A DNA stretch of 64,000 nucleotides from Butyriboletus loyo (taxonomy: Eukaryota; Basidiomycota; Agaricomycetes; Boletales; Boletaceae), in assembly GCA_038093515.1 (NCBI GenBank), contig JBBPSI010000055.1, forward strand, positions 62,001-126,000, written 5' to 3'. Both the position numbers and the translations under genes were made by a program. A model generated the notes under the pieces. The model did no database searches. It was not told the origin of the DNA and saw only the letters and a program-made list of their open reading frames with translations. Shown here piece after piece: positions 21,681-34,282 of the stretch. How positions within the stretch are numbered: the stretch's first letter is position 1; each line of letters opens with the position of its first letter.

Positions 21681-24089
21681 AGTTAGTTGGACGGTGGTGA
21701 GTGCAGATGCAATCGAGGTGGTAGCCTAGTGGTCTTGAAATAGAGCCGACGTCCTTTTATACTATTTTGTTCCCCAGGTTGCATCGGGGAATGAGGCCCG
21801 TTAGGAAAGCATCTTGCCAAAGATAACCTGTGCTGGCATGCCTCGGGCGAGATGTGAAGATTTGAAGGGATGTTGATTTACTTACAAGTCAGTGCGGCGG
21901 TCCGTGTCGTTCGTCAAGACAGATCTTCCATTGTGGATGAGAGCACAATTGTATCATCCCTCAACTTTGTGGTCTGCCTGATGAAGGCTTCGGAGATCTT
22001 CCGCATTCGGTGTTGCAAAATGTGACCGAGCAGGAACCAAGCTGGGACCCTTGCCAATACATACCACCTTACTTGTCCAAGTCGATCCCCTCACAAGTCG
22101 CACTTATCAAGTACCTTCAGGATCGGAGCATCGCGGCGCTTTACTGGCTGCCATCGTCGGCGACACCTCTGGGCCACCCAAGTAGACATCCGAGCGGCGA
22201 GTTAGTGGCGGACACGATTAAATTTCAAGATTAGAGCGATCGATAGTCGGGTGACCGCCACTCGATCGGACTTGATGGAGGCCCAGAGAGCGTGCGGCGG
22301 CTCTCCCTGCGATCAGTGCATCGCGTTGAAAACCACACTATATTTGTCGAGGCTCAAAATGGTGTGCGACTCGTAGTTTTGTGTCAACTCGGTTTTGGCT
22401 GTGAGTGCATCACTTTGCGACACTTCTTGTTCCGCCGCTGGTCTTGTAGATTGAATGCTCCATTCGCACCAGCCTGTAAATATGACACAGTGCCCGCGGG
22501 TTTACGATGGACGTACAGCCTTACATTGTCAACAGCCATATATGATATTAACTTTTTGTGCGGGAGCAGTGTACCTGCTCCTCGAACCTCGGGGTATCCA
22601 ATTCTGGGCTGTCGCCCGCCATTACCTCTTCCCTGATATGGACCAGTTAGAAGCCTTTTCAGCCCCCCCATCACAGTTTGTTTGGTTGATATCAAGGTCT
22701 TTCGCTGAACTGGGTATGTTACAGGTAATGCCATTCCCACCTCCGAGGGTTTGATTAGCAGGACCTGCCTTTCGTCGACGGTGCATGAACGTCGCCGCAG
22801 TTTAGGTATGAGCGCACTTTTCCCGTTTCTCCACGCTATTTTTGCTATAGGCTACCCGGACTCTTAAGTCGCAGTGAACGTCGCTGCCATTCAGACGGAG
22901 GTTAACCGCGTCCGTCATTCAGCCGATCGACAGAACCGGAACAATACAGTGGTACGTAGACGTCGCATTATAGACCGTTATATTCTGGTTTTGCCCGCAT
23001 AACGCCAGTAATGGCCAGCCCCGGTTGGTAAGCGTGTGTATTGTAACCACGACGAGCGCGCAAATGACGGGGTCTGCACGATGGGTCGATGATTTAGAGT
23101 ATTGACCGCGAGTGACAGTTTCTACACCTCGCCGGGGGCGACAGCCATTAGTGTTGGGATCCCTGATACAATGTATCCATACACAAACTCAATAACCTGT
23201 CCGGAACGGTTACCTCGATACCACCATGACCACATGTCATATAGCATCTGCAACAAGTACTGCAAGTCATGTCTTTCATTGGCATCACCCACAACGGCCA
23301 TTTTCTAAATCGGATCCACAAACTCGAGCTCCCTTCATATTTCCGCTGAGACGGAATTTGACTTGAAGCGCACTGAACAACGAGAACCGTGCCAACAGTT
23401 TTTGCTTTGATCGTGAACGCGTTGAAAATTTCGCAGTGTCCGTCGAGTCCATCTCCGTCTCTCCATCCCCAACCAACGTTTTCAAGCGCGCGAGGTTTGA
23501 TATTAGAAACTATACTGCACTTCCCGTCGTTCATGCATTCTCAGGTGATTCACCATTGTTCAATTTTCTCTTTTGCAGGTTCAATTGCAAAGATCGTGGC
23601 CAGGTCCGTCATGAGCATTCTTATATGGGACGTATCATGGTGTGAATCTAGCAAGTTGGCTTGACAGATTCTCTTTGGATTCTTGTTCTCTATAGTTTCG
23701 TAGACCAGAGGCCTTTCAAAGTGCATGTAACATTACTGGAAATCTTGGAGCCAGATCAGATCTAGCTCACGACATTCCTGACACCCGCAATGCCCAACAT
23801 CGCGTTTTTATCTATATAAATAAGAATAAGACCAATGTTTCACATGCTGAGAGGATACAGCAAAGCGCTGCAAGCCAGTCAACAGAAACCCGATCACGCT
23901 TACTACTATGCTATCAAAGAGATCTGACCGTCGCAAAAAAGTAATCCAAAAGGGGCCAGTGACAATGAATGCGAAGCAACAGACAACCGCAGAAACGCAA
24001 AAGATAAAAAGGGAAGAAGGGAGGGAGGGGAAGGGGTTAAGCAAGGAAACGAGCGCACCCTATCCAGAACCAGTTAAGGGCGGTCCCAT
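21681..24089. other. Gene-free stretch upstream of the tyrosinase pseudogene
   Basis: 2.4 kb in which I recognise no gene family on either strand. The open frames (for example minus 22384-22740 and 23148-23534) have no introns that join them and no motif I know. It probably contains decayed repeat DNA and the YPP1 3' flank. Confidence 0.45.
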
Positions 24090-27000
24090 TCACAGACACC
24101 ATCCCACCGCACGCCCCAAATCCCGGATACACCGATTCTCGCTCAACGACAGTGCCGTCGTCAGACACTCGAGTTGTTTGTCATTTTGGCCTTGCAAACC
24201 GTACGCCTTGGCGAGGAAATACCAAACTTCGGGAACGTCCCATCCCGGGCCGCGCGACATGTATCCCAGCAGACCAGCGCTCAAGTCAACCCTGTCAGGA
24301 TCAGGGTCGGCGCCTGACTCGGAGGATTGAGAGGAAGAGCGAGGGGTGAGGTAGATCCGACACATGTGAACAGCGGCGGAGACGTCGTCAGAGGACATGA
24401 AGAGCGCTTTTTGAAATGCCTCGATTGCTTGTCGGTCGTGGTTCAGCGCATAGTGATACAGCCCGAACTGACCCAGGGATACGTCCACATGATGAGATAA
24501 ATGGGAGAGGTAGGACGTACCTGAACCCAAACAGAGGAATTCTCTTGATTCTTAACCTCGGCTTCCTGTATGGCACCTTTGGCCTGGTCGATCTTACCCA
24601 ATCTACGGAAAGTCGCAGCGCACGATGCCCACAGTTCACTCAACAGCTTATCCTCCCTAGAGGCTTGAGGAATCGGTTTGGCATCTTGCACAGGTGGGGT
24701 AGGTGGCGGGGGGGGAACAGGACAGTCATCGGCAGGGCGTTCAGCATCTTCGTCATTGTTGTTGCGTTTCAGTGGGCGAAGCGATCTGCGCGAATGTATG
24801 GAAGACGCCTGGTAATGGTGGTTCTGAAAGACTGCGTGGAAATCTTTTCGAGTAGAGATGAGATCCTGCACTCTGGACGGTCGACACCATTCAGATGAAA
24901 ACTTTACCTGGAGTAGAATTCGCCCGCCTCGGATTGCTGTTCCTGACAACACCATGTCCAATCTTTCTTGATATGGTGCTAATCTTTACTTGTCCTTTAT
25001 GAACACGATTCTTGAACATCTGTTGCACCTTCTTTCCTGTAGAGGCGTCGCGGTCTGTAAGGGAAACGTGCTTGGAGCGCAGAGGCAAAGGGAACTTGGA
25101 TTCGGGGTCTGCTGGCGTCGCTGGAGTGACAGTGATCGGAGGAGGCTGCGCTCCGTCAGTTGATTGGTCACGCAGAGGTTCCATCGAACTGGACAGGTTG
25201 ATTTGAACTTCGACAACCGTCTCCTGGACTTCAGATATAGTGACCACAGAACCTGGCTGTGTAACTGCTGAGCGTGATCCGGTATCTGTCGAAGATCTCA
25301 CTGAAACGCACTTATCAACAGGAGTGAGAACGTTCAGAAAGAGGCTCACATACGTTGTGTTTCAGAAAGCGTTCCTTTTCGCTCTGCAATCCATCCAAAG
25401 ACACCTACCCATTTAGTCTCCGCCCCTTCTGGACCTTCGACATGCTCTGTCAATGCCATTTGCGTGAGTCGCAGTTGTAACGCGTACTCGAAAGCATCGG
25501 GCGGCGTCAGGACGGGGTGATCAGGAAGGATGTGCAGGAGGGGATCGGAGGGAGGTATTGTAACTGTATTTGGGTCAAGGATCATCTCGTGGACGGACGT
25601 TCCATCCGCGACGCCACCATTCCCGTTATGCGAGTGTACATATATTGTACCTTTCTCTGTCTCAAAGTCACTCGCTGCCATGCCCTCACTTGGTGCACTC
25701 TTCTCACTCTTCTCCGGAGCAGCCTCCGCATCGCTTGGGGACTCGTCTGTCTCCGATGAAGACTCGTTGATCGCGCCACCGATTTCAAGTACCTCTCGCG
25801 CTTTCGCCCACTCCCCTTGAGCTGTGAGTAATAGACCGAGGAGGTGCCAGTGGCGGATCTCGTTCGGAGCACCTTCAACGGCTGCACGTGCGGAAGTAAT
25901 AGCGTCTTCGAGGTTCTGCGAAGGACCGGGTAGTGCGAGGGCTAGCGCGAGCTGGTGGTGTGCACTAGGAGTGGGGAACACATCGACAGAGTGGGTATAA
26001 TGCTCCAGCGCATTGCGCAACTTTGTTGGGCGGGTATGATCGTGTCTTCCTGCAAATTTCATGGAATTAGACAACCTCAGTACAGATGCAACCACCCACC
26101 TATGAAAGCAGTGACGGTGTTCCAAATGCCTTCTGCAAGGGCAACGCGTGCGACAAGTTCTTTGTCGGCCATGTCCAGTCGTGTTTTCGCCTTTTCCAAG
26201 AACTCCCCAGCTTCCTTGGCTTCCTCGACGCCACCCGAGCCAAGTCGAGAAAGTGCCAGACGACAGAACATCCTCGCACCTTCTACGAGCGTTTCCACCC
26301 AGTGCCGATCCGTATCGCTGTCACCGTCGATACCAGCAGCACGTGTCTTACTCACGACCTCGATATATAGGCGCAAGGTACGCTTTGCAAGCTCTGTATC
26401 TCCCGAGACATACAAAAGCCGGGACATGTGCCGAAAGATGCGGTAAGCGTTGAAGGTGAGTCGCGTAGCCCACCAGAGGACCTACTTAGTTAATTAAGAA
26501 TGGAAGAGGGCAAGACGGAGGGTTTACTGACATCAATGACCCATTGAGCTCGATCTGCGACCGCTCCGCTCGCCTCCCACACGGCGACGGATAAATCGAC
26601 GAGATCTTCGACCTTAACGTTCCGCTCTCCGGCCTTGGGGAAGTGAGTGGATTTGTCTAATACCGTGCGATATTCATTGATGATCGATCGAGCTGTGTTG
26701 AGCCATTGTGGTGCCTTTTCTGGCTGTAGGGATGGAGAAGGAATCACTGGAGAAGGTGCACGGAATCGGATGATGAGCGCGCGTAGATGCAGAACGGCGA
26801 TGATCGAACGATGGGAAGTGCGAAAGGCGGGTGGCCAATGAGTGCTGCAGGACTCGTAGTGAGTGAATAAATTCCAGATGAGACCTTCGGGGTCATCGAG
26901 ATGTCGTGCGCGAGCAAGGAGTGTTATGGCACAGAACATGAGACGTTCTGCCCAACGCCAGAGTTCGCGGTACTGGGAAAACGAGTAGGGGAACGCCTGT

Positions 27001-27869
27001 GCGGTCAAAGAGCACGGGATTTCGCATTCGACGACATTTAGCAGAGGGATGGCGGTCGCGTATGATTGAATGGCAAGCTCAGGGTTCTCTGGGTGGAGCT
27101 TCTCGTGACACATTCCTAGAGGGACGGGATAGATTACATCTAGAGCACAGAAAGAAGGAAATTCTAACCTTGTAGACATATACTCCGAATGGACTCGGCC
27201 ATCGCCCAAGCTCTACCGTCGATGATGTTCGTTATGGGGGGTGGTGATTCGGCAGATAAAAAACTACCGGTCCATGACGTGGACGTGTCTGGGCGAGAAC
27301 CAGATGGTTGCAAAGTAGAACCATCGGACCCGACTGTAGAGGAGAAAGGAATGTGGCTTTGTGCATCAGCGACTGTGGGTACTTTGGCAAGGTAATCTAG
27401 GCATTCGAATGGCTCCCCCAATGCGTACGCGTAGTAGGCAAGGGCGAGAAGAAGAGACTGTGGTGAGAAAGCTGAGTGAGTGTGCAAACTAGAGCAAGGG
27501 CCGACGCACGTCCGAGCGGGTATTTTGGAGCTTCTTGAGTGCTTCATACCCCGTAATCGCCTCCTGGACGCGCTCCGGGAGCAACATGCACTCGGCCTCA
27601 AGACGGAGTTGGCCATCCGGCTCTGATCCGAGCTGGTCTTCGTCCACGGCATTCGCAGAGAGCCAGATGGAGAGAGCCTGTGTCTGTGAGGCGATCTCTG
27701 CAATGTCCTCGAACCCTGCGCAGTGCTTGTTGAATTTGTGGATGAGTCGTGTCCAGGACAAGAGCGTGGTGCTGTGGGGAGACCTTGCGGGCGCTGAGGA
27801 GGCCCACAGACCAGCGGTGAGAGCAGCTCTGAGCTGGGCCCAGTAATGTCGGTCCTTGCCATACGCCAT
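24090..27869 (-). CDS. YPP1: Ypp1/TTC7-like TPR protein (PI4-kinase complex scaffold)
   Basis: A many-exon gene of about 1,050 residues. ATG is at 27869 (MAYGKDRHYWAQLRAAL). TPR helices run throughout. The conserved C-terminal block reads FGLYHYALNHDRQAIEAFQK, then ALFMSSDDVSAAVHMCRIYL, then RGPGWDVPEVWYFLAKAYGL, then QGQNDKQLECLTTALSL, ending RDLGRAVGWCL. This block is the signature of the Ypp1/TTC7 family. In yeast Ypp1 bridges Efr3 and the PI4-kinase Stt4 at the plasma membrane, so PI4P supply for the cell surface is the likely role. A Ser/Glu-rich low-complexity segment (about 25,640-25,780) and an acidic/Pro linker (about 24,660-24,780) interrupt the repeats. Most introns are 45-65 nt; their exact borders were not all resolved. 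Confidence 0.85.
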
Positions 27870-27967
27870 CAATGCCGCTCGAACCTCTCCAACTTGCTTA
27901 TATTGCTTTAACCCCCCTCTACATTGACCCCCCCTTCCAACACGTCTCTTGCTCATCGTCCTCCACG
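27870..27967. promoter_or_regulatory. 98-bp divergent promoter, YPP1 and the 27968 gene
   Basis: The two start codons face away from each other across 98 bp. The strand facing the 27968 gene is pyrimidine-rich (repeated CCCCC runs and CT tracts), as in many fungal core promoters. No other motif was recognised. Confidence 0.5.
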
Positions 27968-30236
27968 ATGCCCGACTCGACGACACCCGCCCTCACCCCA
28001 GACTATACCGACTCCGGCGAGGGCGAGGGGTCCTCCTCCCCTGCCTCAGAGACCGCTACAAAGACACGTCGCTTGACCGCATTCTATCCGAACATGAACT
28101 CGAGCAACAAGCCGCTCAAACCATTCAGTCGCAGCGCGGCCAAACGTCAGAGCGTCATGACTCTCGGCAGCATCGAACACCTCCAGCACTACTTCACCAA
28201 GACTGGCATCGCTGCAAAGTCAAAGTACGTTTCCATTTCCTCTACTTCGTGCGTCACCGCTGAGTCCTTCCAAAAGTCCCTCCAAGAAGCTGAACAGCCA
28301 GCTCGTACCCGCGATTGGGGGCTTAGCCAGCCTGAAAACTTCAAAGTCATCTTTGGGTAGCATCATGGACTTTGAGCTTCCGCCCTCGCCCGCAGTGCCA
28401 GAGATACGGCAGCCAACATTTCCTCCCTACGTCAAGACCTACCAGACAGATCCAGAAGCGTTCCTTCCTGGCGTCGTCGAGGACCTTAGTGCCATCACTC
28501 ATGCTTGGGACATACACAATACGCACGATTCCTCTCCTGTTCCCAATCGTCCCACACCGACTTCCCGCATGATTGACGTCCTCGACATCCTTAAGACGAC
28601 TACCCATGCTGTTCGCTCCGTCCGCAATTATGTTATCGCGCTTCCCGACGAATCCGCAGGTACAATTCGCTCCCAGTATAGGTCCAAGGTCGCTGCGAGC
28701 GCTCCTGTCCCAAAACGCATCTTGGCTCAGTCAAAATCCCAGCTCGATCCCCTATCCTTGATCCGCAAGTCTGCATTGGAAGTGCTCGCTGCACTTCGCG
28801 AGCTCGAAGAACGATCCAGGGTTCCATTGTCCGATGAAGCTTACGACGCCCAAAGTGATCGCGGCTCATCACAGGAGCAGCATCCACATTCACGTGGCAC
28901 GTCACCAGCGGCTATGTCTGACGATGAGTCGGACATCATCCCACGGATTGACCCTGATGTGTCAATTTCATTCGTGCGCGTACAAGGTCGTGATGAGTCG
29001 GTACCCGTCTGGGAGGACGAGAACGACTTGGATACGCGTGGCTTCAGTGAAGAAGAACGAGAAAAGCGGGAACACTGGGATGATCGACTGATACTTGGTG
29101 GCGGGTGGCTGTACAAACAAGATGTCAAGCTGGTGGACCTCAGAAAGGAGCAAGATGTGGTTAGACGATACGTAGATCTCGTCGACGACGCGTTATTTGG
29201 AGGCACCAAGGATGGAAAACGCGGTTGGGAACGGGAGGGTGAGAAGAGTGCAAAGAGGGCAAGGGAAGGTAGAGGGCAAAACCGGAGAGTTAGCACAGGC
29301 GATGTGTTCGCCTACCGATTCCCCCAGGAGACACCGCGTTCAGGGCGGCGCGTCGTCTCTTCGTCCGGCATCCTCAACTCGATGCACAGCATGTCACTAT
29401 TGGAAGAACCGGAAGACATCGAAACACTTTCCGAGGCAGGAAGTGTGGATGAAGATGGTCTTCCCGATTGGGCTAAGCCCTCTTTGTTTGCAGATGACCC
29501 GGTCGGTCAGTAGACGGCCAGGAATGGGTATACAACTCTGCTAATGTTTGTCTTGCAGGTCGTGTACATGCACTCTTGATAGCTCTTCTTCCTGAGAACC
29601 TCCGTTCGCTTGTCCCGCCCACACCTGACAAATCTGTATTCTTCAGTGCACTCACATCAGGTCAATGTCTCTGCGCAGCTTACAACACTGGGGTGCGTCG
29701 ATCCCGCAAACCATGGGGTTTCATCAGTGTGCACTCTGTACATGACATCGCCTCTCTTGAGCAATCTACAGACGGCGCAGATGGAGAGGAAAAAAGTAAG
29801 ATAGGATGGACTTTCCGAAGAATAGATAACTTACGGTTATGGGCTGGGTACGTATCCGAACCGCTCCGGTCGAATCAGTCCCTGACTATTTATCTTGCTC
29901 AGCGCACTCAAGCTTCGTTACTTGCTTCCTCTCGTCGTCCCGTCCGCACCCGGTCGACCAGATCATATCCCTCGGACTGATTCTTCAGCGCGTACACATT
30001 CACGCGGCGCATCTCCTGCACGTTCTCCTGGTCGCGCTGCGGTATCCTCCACTTTTACGGATGCGCCATCACCAACACCAGTGAAGGTCCGCTCTGCGAC
30101 GGCTGAGCCACCTCTTATCTTCGACCCCCGTCTCGTCGCAAGAAAGGACGATGGTTGGGAAACAATGCTCGAAACCGTTGTACTGCGGTGGGTCAAGGCG
30201 GTCGTGGAAGAAACAAGAGGCGAAAGTCTACGGTGA
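27968..30236 (+). CDS. Conserved fungal protein of unknown function
   Basis: ATG at 27968 (MPDSTTPALTPDYTDSGEGE). An intron after IAAKSK (about 28227) joins KKLNSQLVPAIGGLASLKTS and then a long exon to 29511. The protein is about 700 residues. The N-terminus is disordered and Ser/Thr-rich. A central helical part (IDVLDILKTTTHAVRSVRNY) and a charged region (LGGGWLYKQDVKLVDLRKEQ) follow. The C-terminal domain reads GRVHALLIALLPENLRSLVP, CLCAAYNTGVRRSRKPWGFI and WTFRRIDNLRLWAGALKLRY. The C-terminal layout reminds me of calponin-homology-like folds, but this is weak. The end at 30236 is uncertain, because GTGAGT at 30233 could be a donor into another exon. Confidence 0.75.
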
Positions 30237-30791
30237 GTGCATGGCAGGGCGAAGCGTCGACTCGGGTCCCCGTTTGTGGGTAGAATATGGCGTTCACCCT
30301 GTCTGGATCTTTCTTTGTGAAATTTGTTATCAAGCGTGTCCCGTGACCGCTACCTTGTCTCATATTCTATTCCACGCTGCGTGCGTTCGTCCCTTCTTTC
30401 CTACGTCTTTCCATGTGTCCCTGCAACTTGCATTGTCCCAGTTCATATCCTGGATGGTCTCTCGTTCTCTTGCGCTCTATAATACCGTAGGTCACTTAGT
30501 CTATTATCGTATATGATACCAACGTACATGTGATTCTCTAAAATAAATGTAAACGTCTCATACACGTAGGAGTGTTTGATGAAGGGGTTACTGTGCATTC
30601 GAAGCGAAGCGCTGAGCTGTTTTTAAGCGAGACTGGTCACTGATCGGGTCGGTTACCTAAACGGTAGATCACTGGGGAGGTACTCGTCTGGTGCCAGTCT
30701 TATAATTTACTTTCCAACAGTCACCATGTCCCCGGCCGCCCCTGCGTAGCATCGGAAGGAGCGAGTCCTTGGGCAACTACAAAAAAACACA
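30237..30791. other. Intergenic, upstream of the ZIP gene
   Basis: 555 bp with pyrimidine-rich 3'-UTR-like sequence, and perhaps a last small exon of the preceding gene. Nothing else is recognisable. Confidence 0.45.
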
Positions 30792-32684
30792 ATGACACCG
30801 TCCGCACGTATGGCGATAGATAATCTGCTGTCAGAGCAATCATTGAAGTCGGCACAGATTCGAGTCCCGGTTGCCGCTGTACTAGGTGTGTTGGTTCGTT
30901 TCATCAGACACACAAGCACGACAACATACCGCATGTGACAGATAGCAACAGATTCCGGGCCTTCCTGACGGAGCCAGGAACTCTAATCTATATACGCATG
31001 TTGGCCACGTTCTTCATCTTCGTGGTTTCCCTCTTGGGTGAGGCGCAGGTGATCACAGTAACCCTCGAGCCCGTGATTTACATCCATATGTCAGCTGTCT
31101 CGTTTCCAACCCTCTCGAAGCGTATCTCCTTTCTCCGCATACCCCGAATAGTATTTTTCATTGGGAAGCATTTCGGAACGGGTTTGTTTGCCATCCAGAC
31201 GCCTCTTCGCGCGTCAGACTGACACGTGGCAACAAGGTGTCATACTATCTACAGCCTTCGTGCACTTGCTGCAAGACTCATTCGAAGCACTTAGAAACCC
31301 TGAAGTGCAAGCTCGCTGGAATGTAGGCGATTATGTTGGCCTAATCGTGTTCGTGCTCCTCACCTTATCTTGGCACACGAAACGCACTCATAACCCCCCC
31401 AGATTGTGCTCGTTGTTGGCCATATTTCTGGCAGAATGCAAGTGTTCTCTCTGCCTCGTTCTTCCACACCTGATCATAGGGGACACGTAGACATATCGAC
31501 GTCTTATGTCGACCGATTGCAATCGTATAGCTCTCCAGCTCCATCCATCGTGCCGACCCCTCAAGACGGGATTCTTCCAGGTTTAGAACGTGCACCAGCA
31601 TCGCCCAAATTCACTGACACAGAACCCTCGAGTTCAGAGCAAACACCGCTCATGGTCACGACAGTTCACACCCCGAGGGAACCTCATCATGACCCGGACC
31701 CCTCGTATGGTGCTGTTCATCATCGTGATCATACGCACGACCTTGTGGATAGTGACGCGTCAACTTTTTTCGAGGGTCACCACAGACACGAATCACGAAA
31801 TTTACACCAGTCCCATCATGAACGCTGTCGGCCTGCAACAATGTATGGACTAGGAGAATTCGCTCAGGGCCAGCCGAGCGGTGTGGGTGGATCCGGCCAT
31901 CGTCACCACCACGTGCTTGAGGATGTCGAAGACGTCACATATATACCTGAACCTCATCATCACCATCACCATTGTCATGTCGATGAACATGAAGGTAGGG
32001 TCAAGGTTGGCAAAAAGAGGCAGATTGTTGGCATACTCGTGAGGCTTAATCTTTAATTCATTGACCTGCCCCTCACTCGCGCCGGTCAAGGTATTACAAT
32101 TCGGCATCATGATTCATTCATTGGTTATCGGTCTGACCCTGTCGATAACATCGGGCCCGGATTTCAGTACGCCATCGTCGTTCTTCCCTCCACCCGTCGC
32201 TGACACGACGATTGCGCAGCAACCCTTTTGGTTTCCGTGATATTTCATCAGCTCTTTGAAGGACTCTCCTTGGGCATAAGAATAGCCGCCTTGCCTTCGT
32301 CTCAGGAACAAGAATTTAAATACATGAGCGCGCTCAAACCCACCCTTGCATGTCTCTTCGCCATTACCACGCCCGCTGGCATCCTTCTCGGGATGTTCGT
32401 CTTTGAGCACAACGACGATATGGGTACGTCCCGGACTCACCTACGTCCACCCTAGATTCAAGTCAGGCTGATGGATTCATGCCCCACCAGCACACGCGTA
32501 TCTTACTCGAGGAATCATGTCCGCCATCTCAGCGGGCATGCTCATATACGCTGCGTGCGTCGAGATGCTCGCAGGCGATTTCGTGATGGATCCGATCTTG
32601 TGGCGGAGCAGCGTGGGGAAGCAGGCGCTCGCACTGTTCAGTTTGGCAGCTGGCGTGACTGCCATGGCTCTGGTGGGATCCTAA
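30792..32684 (+). CDS. ZIP-family zinc transporter with His-rich cytosolic loop
   Basis: ATG at 30792; stop TAA at 32682-32684. After a short N-terminus, membrane helices appear in order: YIRMLATFFIFVVSLLG, the loop FPTLSKRIS, then HFGTGVILSTAFVHLLQDSF. The pair H-x-x-x-[DH] of ZIP helix II is visible in the last. A long loop follows, with histidine clusters HHRDHTHD, GHRHHHVLED and EPHHHHHHCHVDEHEG. The core signature then appears as FGIMIHSLVIGLTLSI (helix IV, His-Ser) and LFHQLFEGLSLGIRIA (helix V, HQxFEG). The last helices are GIMSAISAGMLIYAACVEML and FSLAAGVTAMALVGS. ZIP proteins bring Zn2+ into the cytosol; the yeast relatives are Zrt1/Zrt2 at the plasma membrane. The His loop is where metal sensing or turnover control is expected. 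Confidence 0.9.
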
Positions 32685-32997
32685 GTAGATCTTTAGTGGG
32701 TCGTTGATATTGTGGGGTCGGCCGTTTTGTGTACTTGGTAGTCTCGACCCTTGATTCTTGAGGTCACCGCGTTGGGTCACGCCACAAGTATGGAGCGCGG
32801 ACCAAACCAGGGCCCATCATCTTTTAATTTTGCGAGGCAGGAGATACAAACGCACATTGAGACGACAAGAAAAAAAAAGCAGACGAGAAAGAAGTCAAAG
32901 TAGAGCGAAGAATTGGATGAGGAAAAAAAAACACCTGGAAACTACGGCCGTTCGTTTCCCGGTGCACTCGAGCAAACGTTCGTTCCCTAATAGTACA
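32685..32997. other. Convergent 3' ends, ZIP and the coiled-coil gene
   Basis: An A-rich stretch (several runs of 8 A) on the plus strand; no gene seen. Confidence 0.45.
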
Positions 32998-34282
32998 TCA
33001 AGTCGTACGCGTGAGGTCGAGTAAGCTGCGCGTGCGAGAGAGCGATCCGGAGGATAATGCCTCCGAGGATGTCGACGAACGGAGCTTCTTGCGTTTCGCG
33101 GGTCCTTCCGGTGGGTGGGACTCTTCGCGCTTGACAGGCGTAGGTGTCGTGGGCTCCTTGAGAGTCCGCAGGTCGACCGGCAGAAAGGCTTCCTCGCGCG
33201 TGCGCGTCTCGGTTGTCAATGACACGCCCTCGTCGTCTTCGCTGTTCCGAGTGCGCTTTTTACCTCTTCCGAGAGAAGGGGAAGGGGGCGTCGAGGATGG
33301 AGTGGACACAATCCCAGGCTGCGAATCTCGGGAAGACGCGTGAGAAGAGGAAGAGGAGGGCATGCTGGTCGGTTGTGAAGGCGACTTTGCGCTGTTGAGA
33401 TACTCTGGTACTAGAACTCGCCCGAACGGGTCCGTTTGCATGGATGTTGACAGCTGGCGCTGCCTGGCGATAATATCGCTCGGGCCGCGAGCAGGGGGAG
33501 GACAAGACGACGGCTGAGACCGATTAGGCCAGCAAGGGACGGATGGGGCAGTTCGAACACCCGGTATATCAGGCCCACGGCCACAAACGCGCGTGATCTC
33601 GAGCCAATCGACGTCCTCGAGCGGACCTCTGAAAGCACCTTCTCGACGCAATGGTTTGGTGCGCCTAAAGTCGATAATGACATCCCCTTTCTCGTCACGG
33701 ATGGTCGGTTGGTAGCTTGGACTGTCAGGGGGATGAATGGTGACGGTTCGCGGGCCTCCGGGAAACGACACGATGGCGACTCTGGAAGGTGCAGGACGTA
33801 AAACAGGGTCGGTGGGGGATGGCGCCGGGGCTACGCAAGGGGGAGATGCGATGGACATGCCAGCCTTCGCCCCCTCCATAGCAACCAGAACCTTGGCATT
33901 CTCCTTCTGCTGCTGTTCTATAAGCAAGTTACACGCCTCCGTGCGGGCAACGATCTGAGTAGTGTCTTCCTTGAGGGACTTGGCATGGCATTGAAACTCG
34001 GCGAGCTGCGATTCGCACTTTGCGACTTTCTCATGGAGCGATCCGATTTCTAGGAGCAGCTTTCTGTAGGAAGAACGTCAGTGTGACGTGGAGTATGACG
34101 AGTAAAACGACATGCCCGACGAGGTCATTGATATGGGTAGGCTCTTCCGGTAGTCGCTGGCGGTTGAGCTCAGCTATGGCAGCTTCGACCTCGGTCTGGG
34201 CAGTATCGACGTTGGCGATCCGTCCAGTCTCTATGCCTTCTCTGAGATTTTGGAACAGCATGAGTGCGCTTGCGCTAGTCAT
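32998..34282 (-). CDS. Hypothetical protein, N-terminal coiled coil and disordered basic tail
   Basis: Two exons, 34282-34116 and 34063-32998, give 410 residues in phase. Residues 1-110 are helical with heptads (EIETGRIANVDTAQTEVEAA; LLEIGSLHEKVAKCESQLAE; LLIEQQQKENAKVLVAMEGA) and probably form a coiled coil. The rest is Pro/Ser-rich. It includes one structured-looking patch (VIIDFRRTKPLRREGAFRGP followed by DVDWLEITRVCGRGPDIPG) and a Lys/Arg cluster KRKKLRSS that could be a nuclear signal. The family was not recognised. The intron, 34115-34064, begins with GC (GCATGT). The gene faces a long region without confident genes on its 5' side. Confidence 0.75.

Noticed and set aside
11845..24089. 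Search for a gasdermin-like or NLR partner next to the CHAT gene
   Set aside because: No such sequence could be recognised on either strand in the flanking intervals.
30850..30875. AGATTCGAGTCCCGG, resembling a tRNA B box
   Set aside because: No A box, acceptor stem or T-arm pairing fits around it, and it lies inside the first exon of the ZIP gene.
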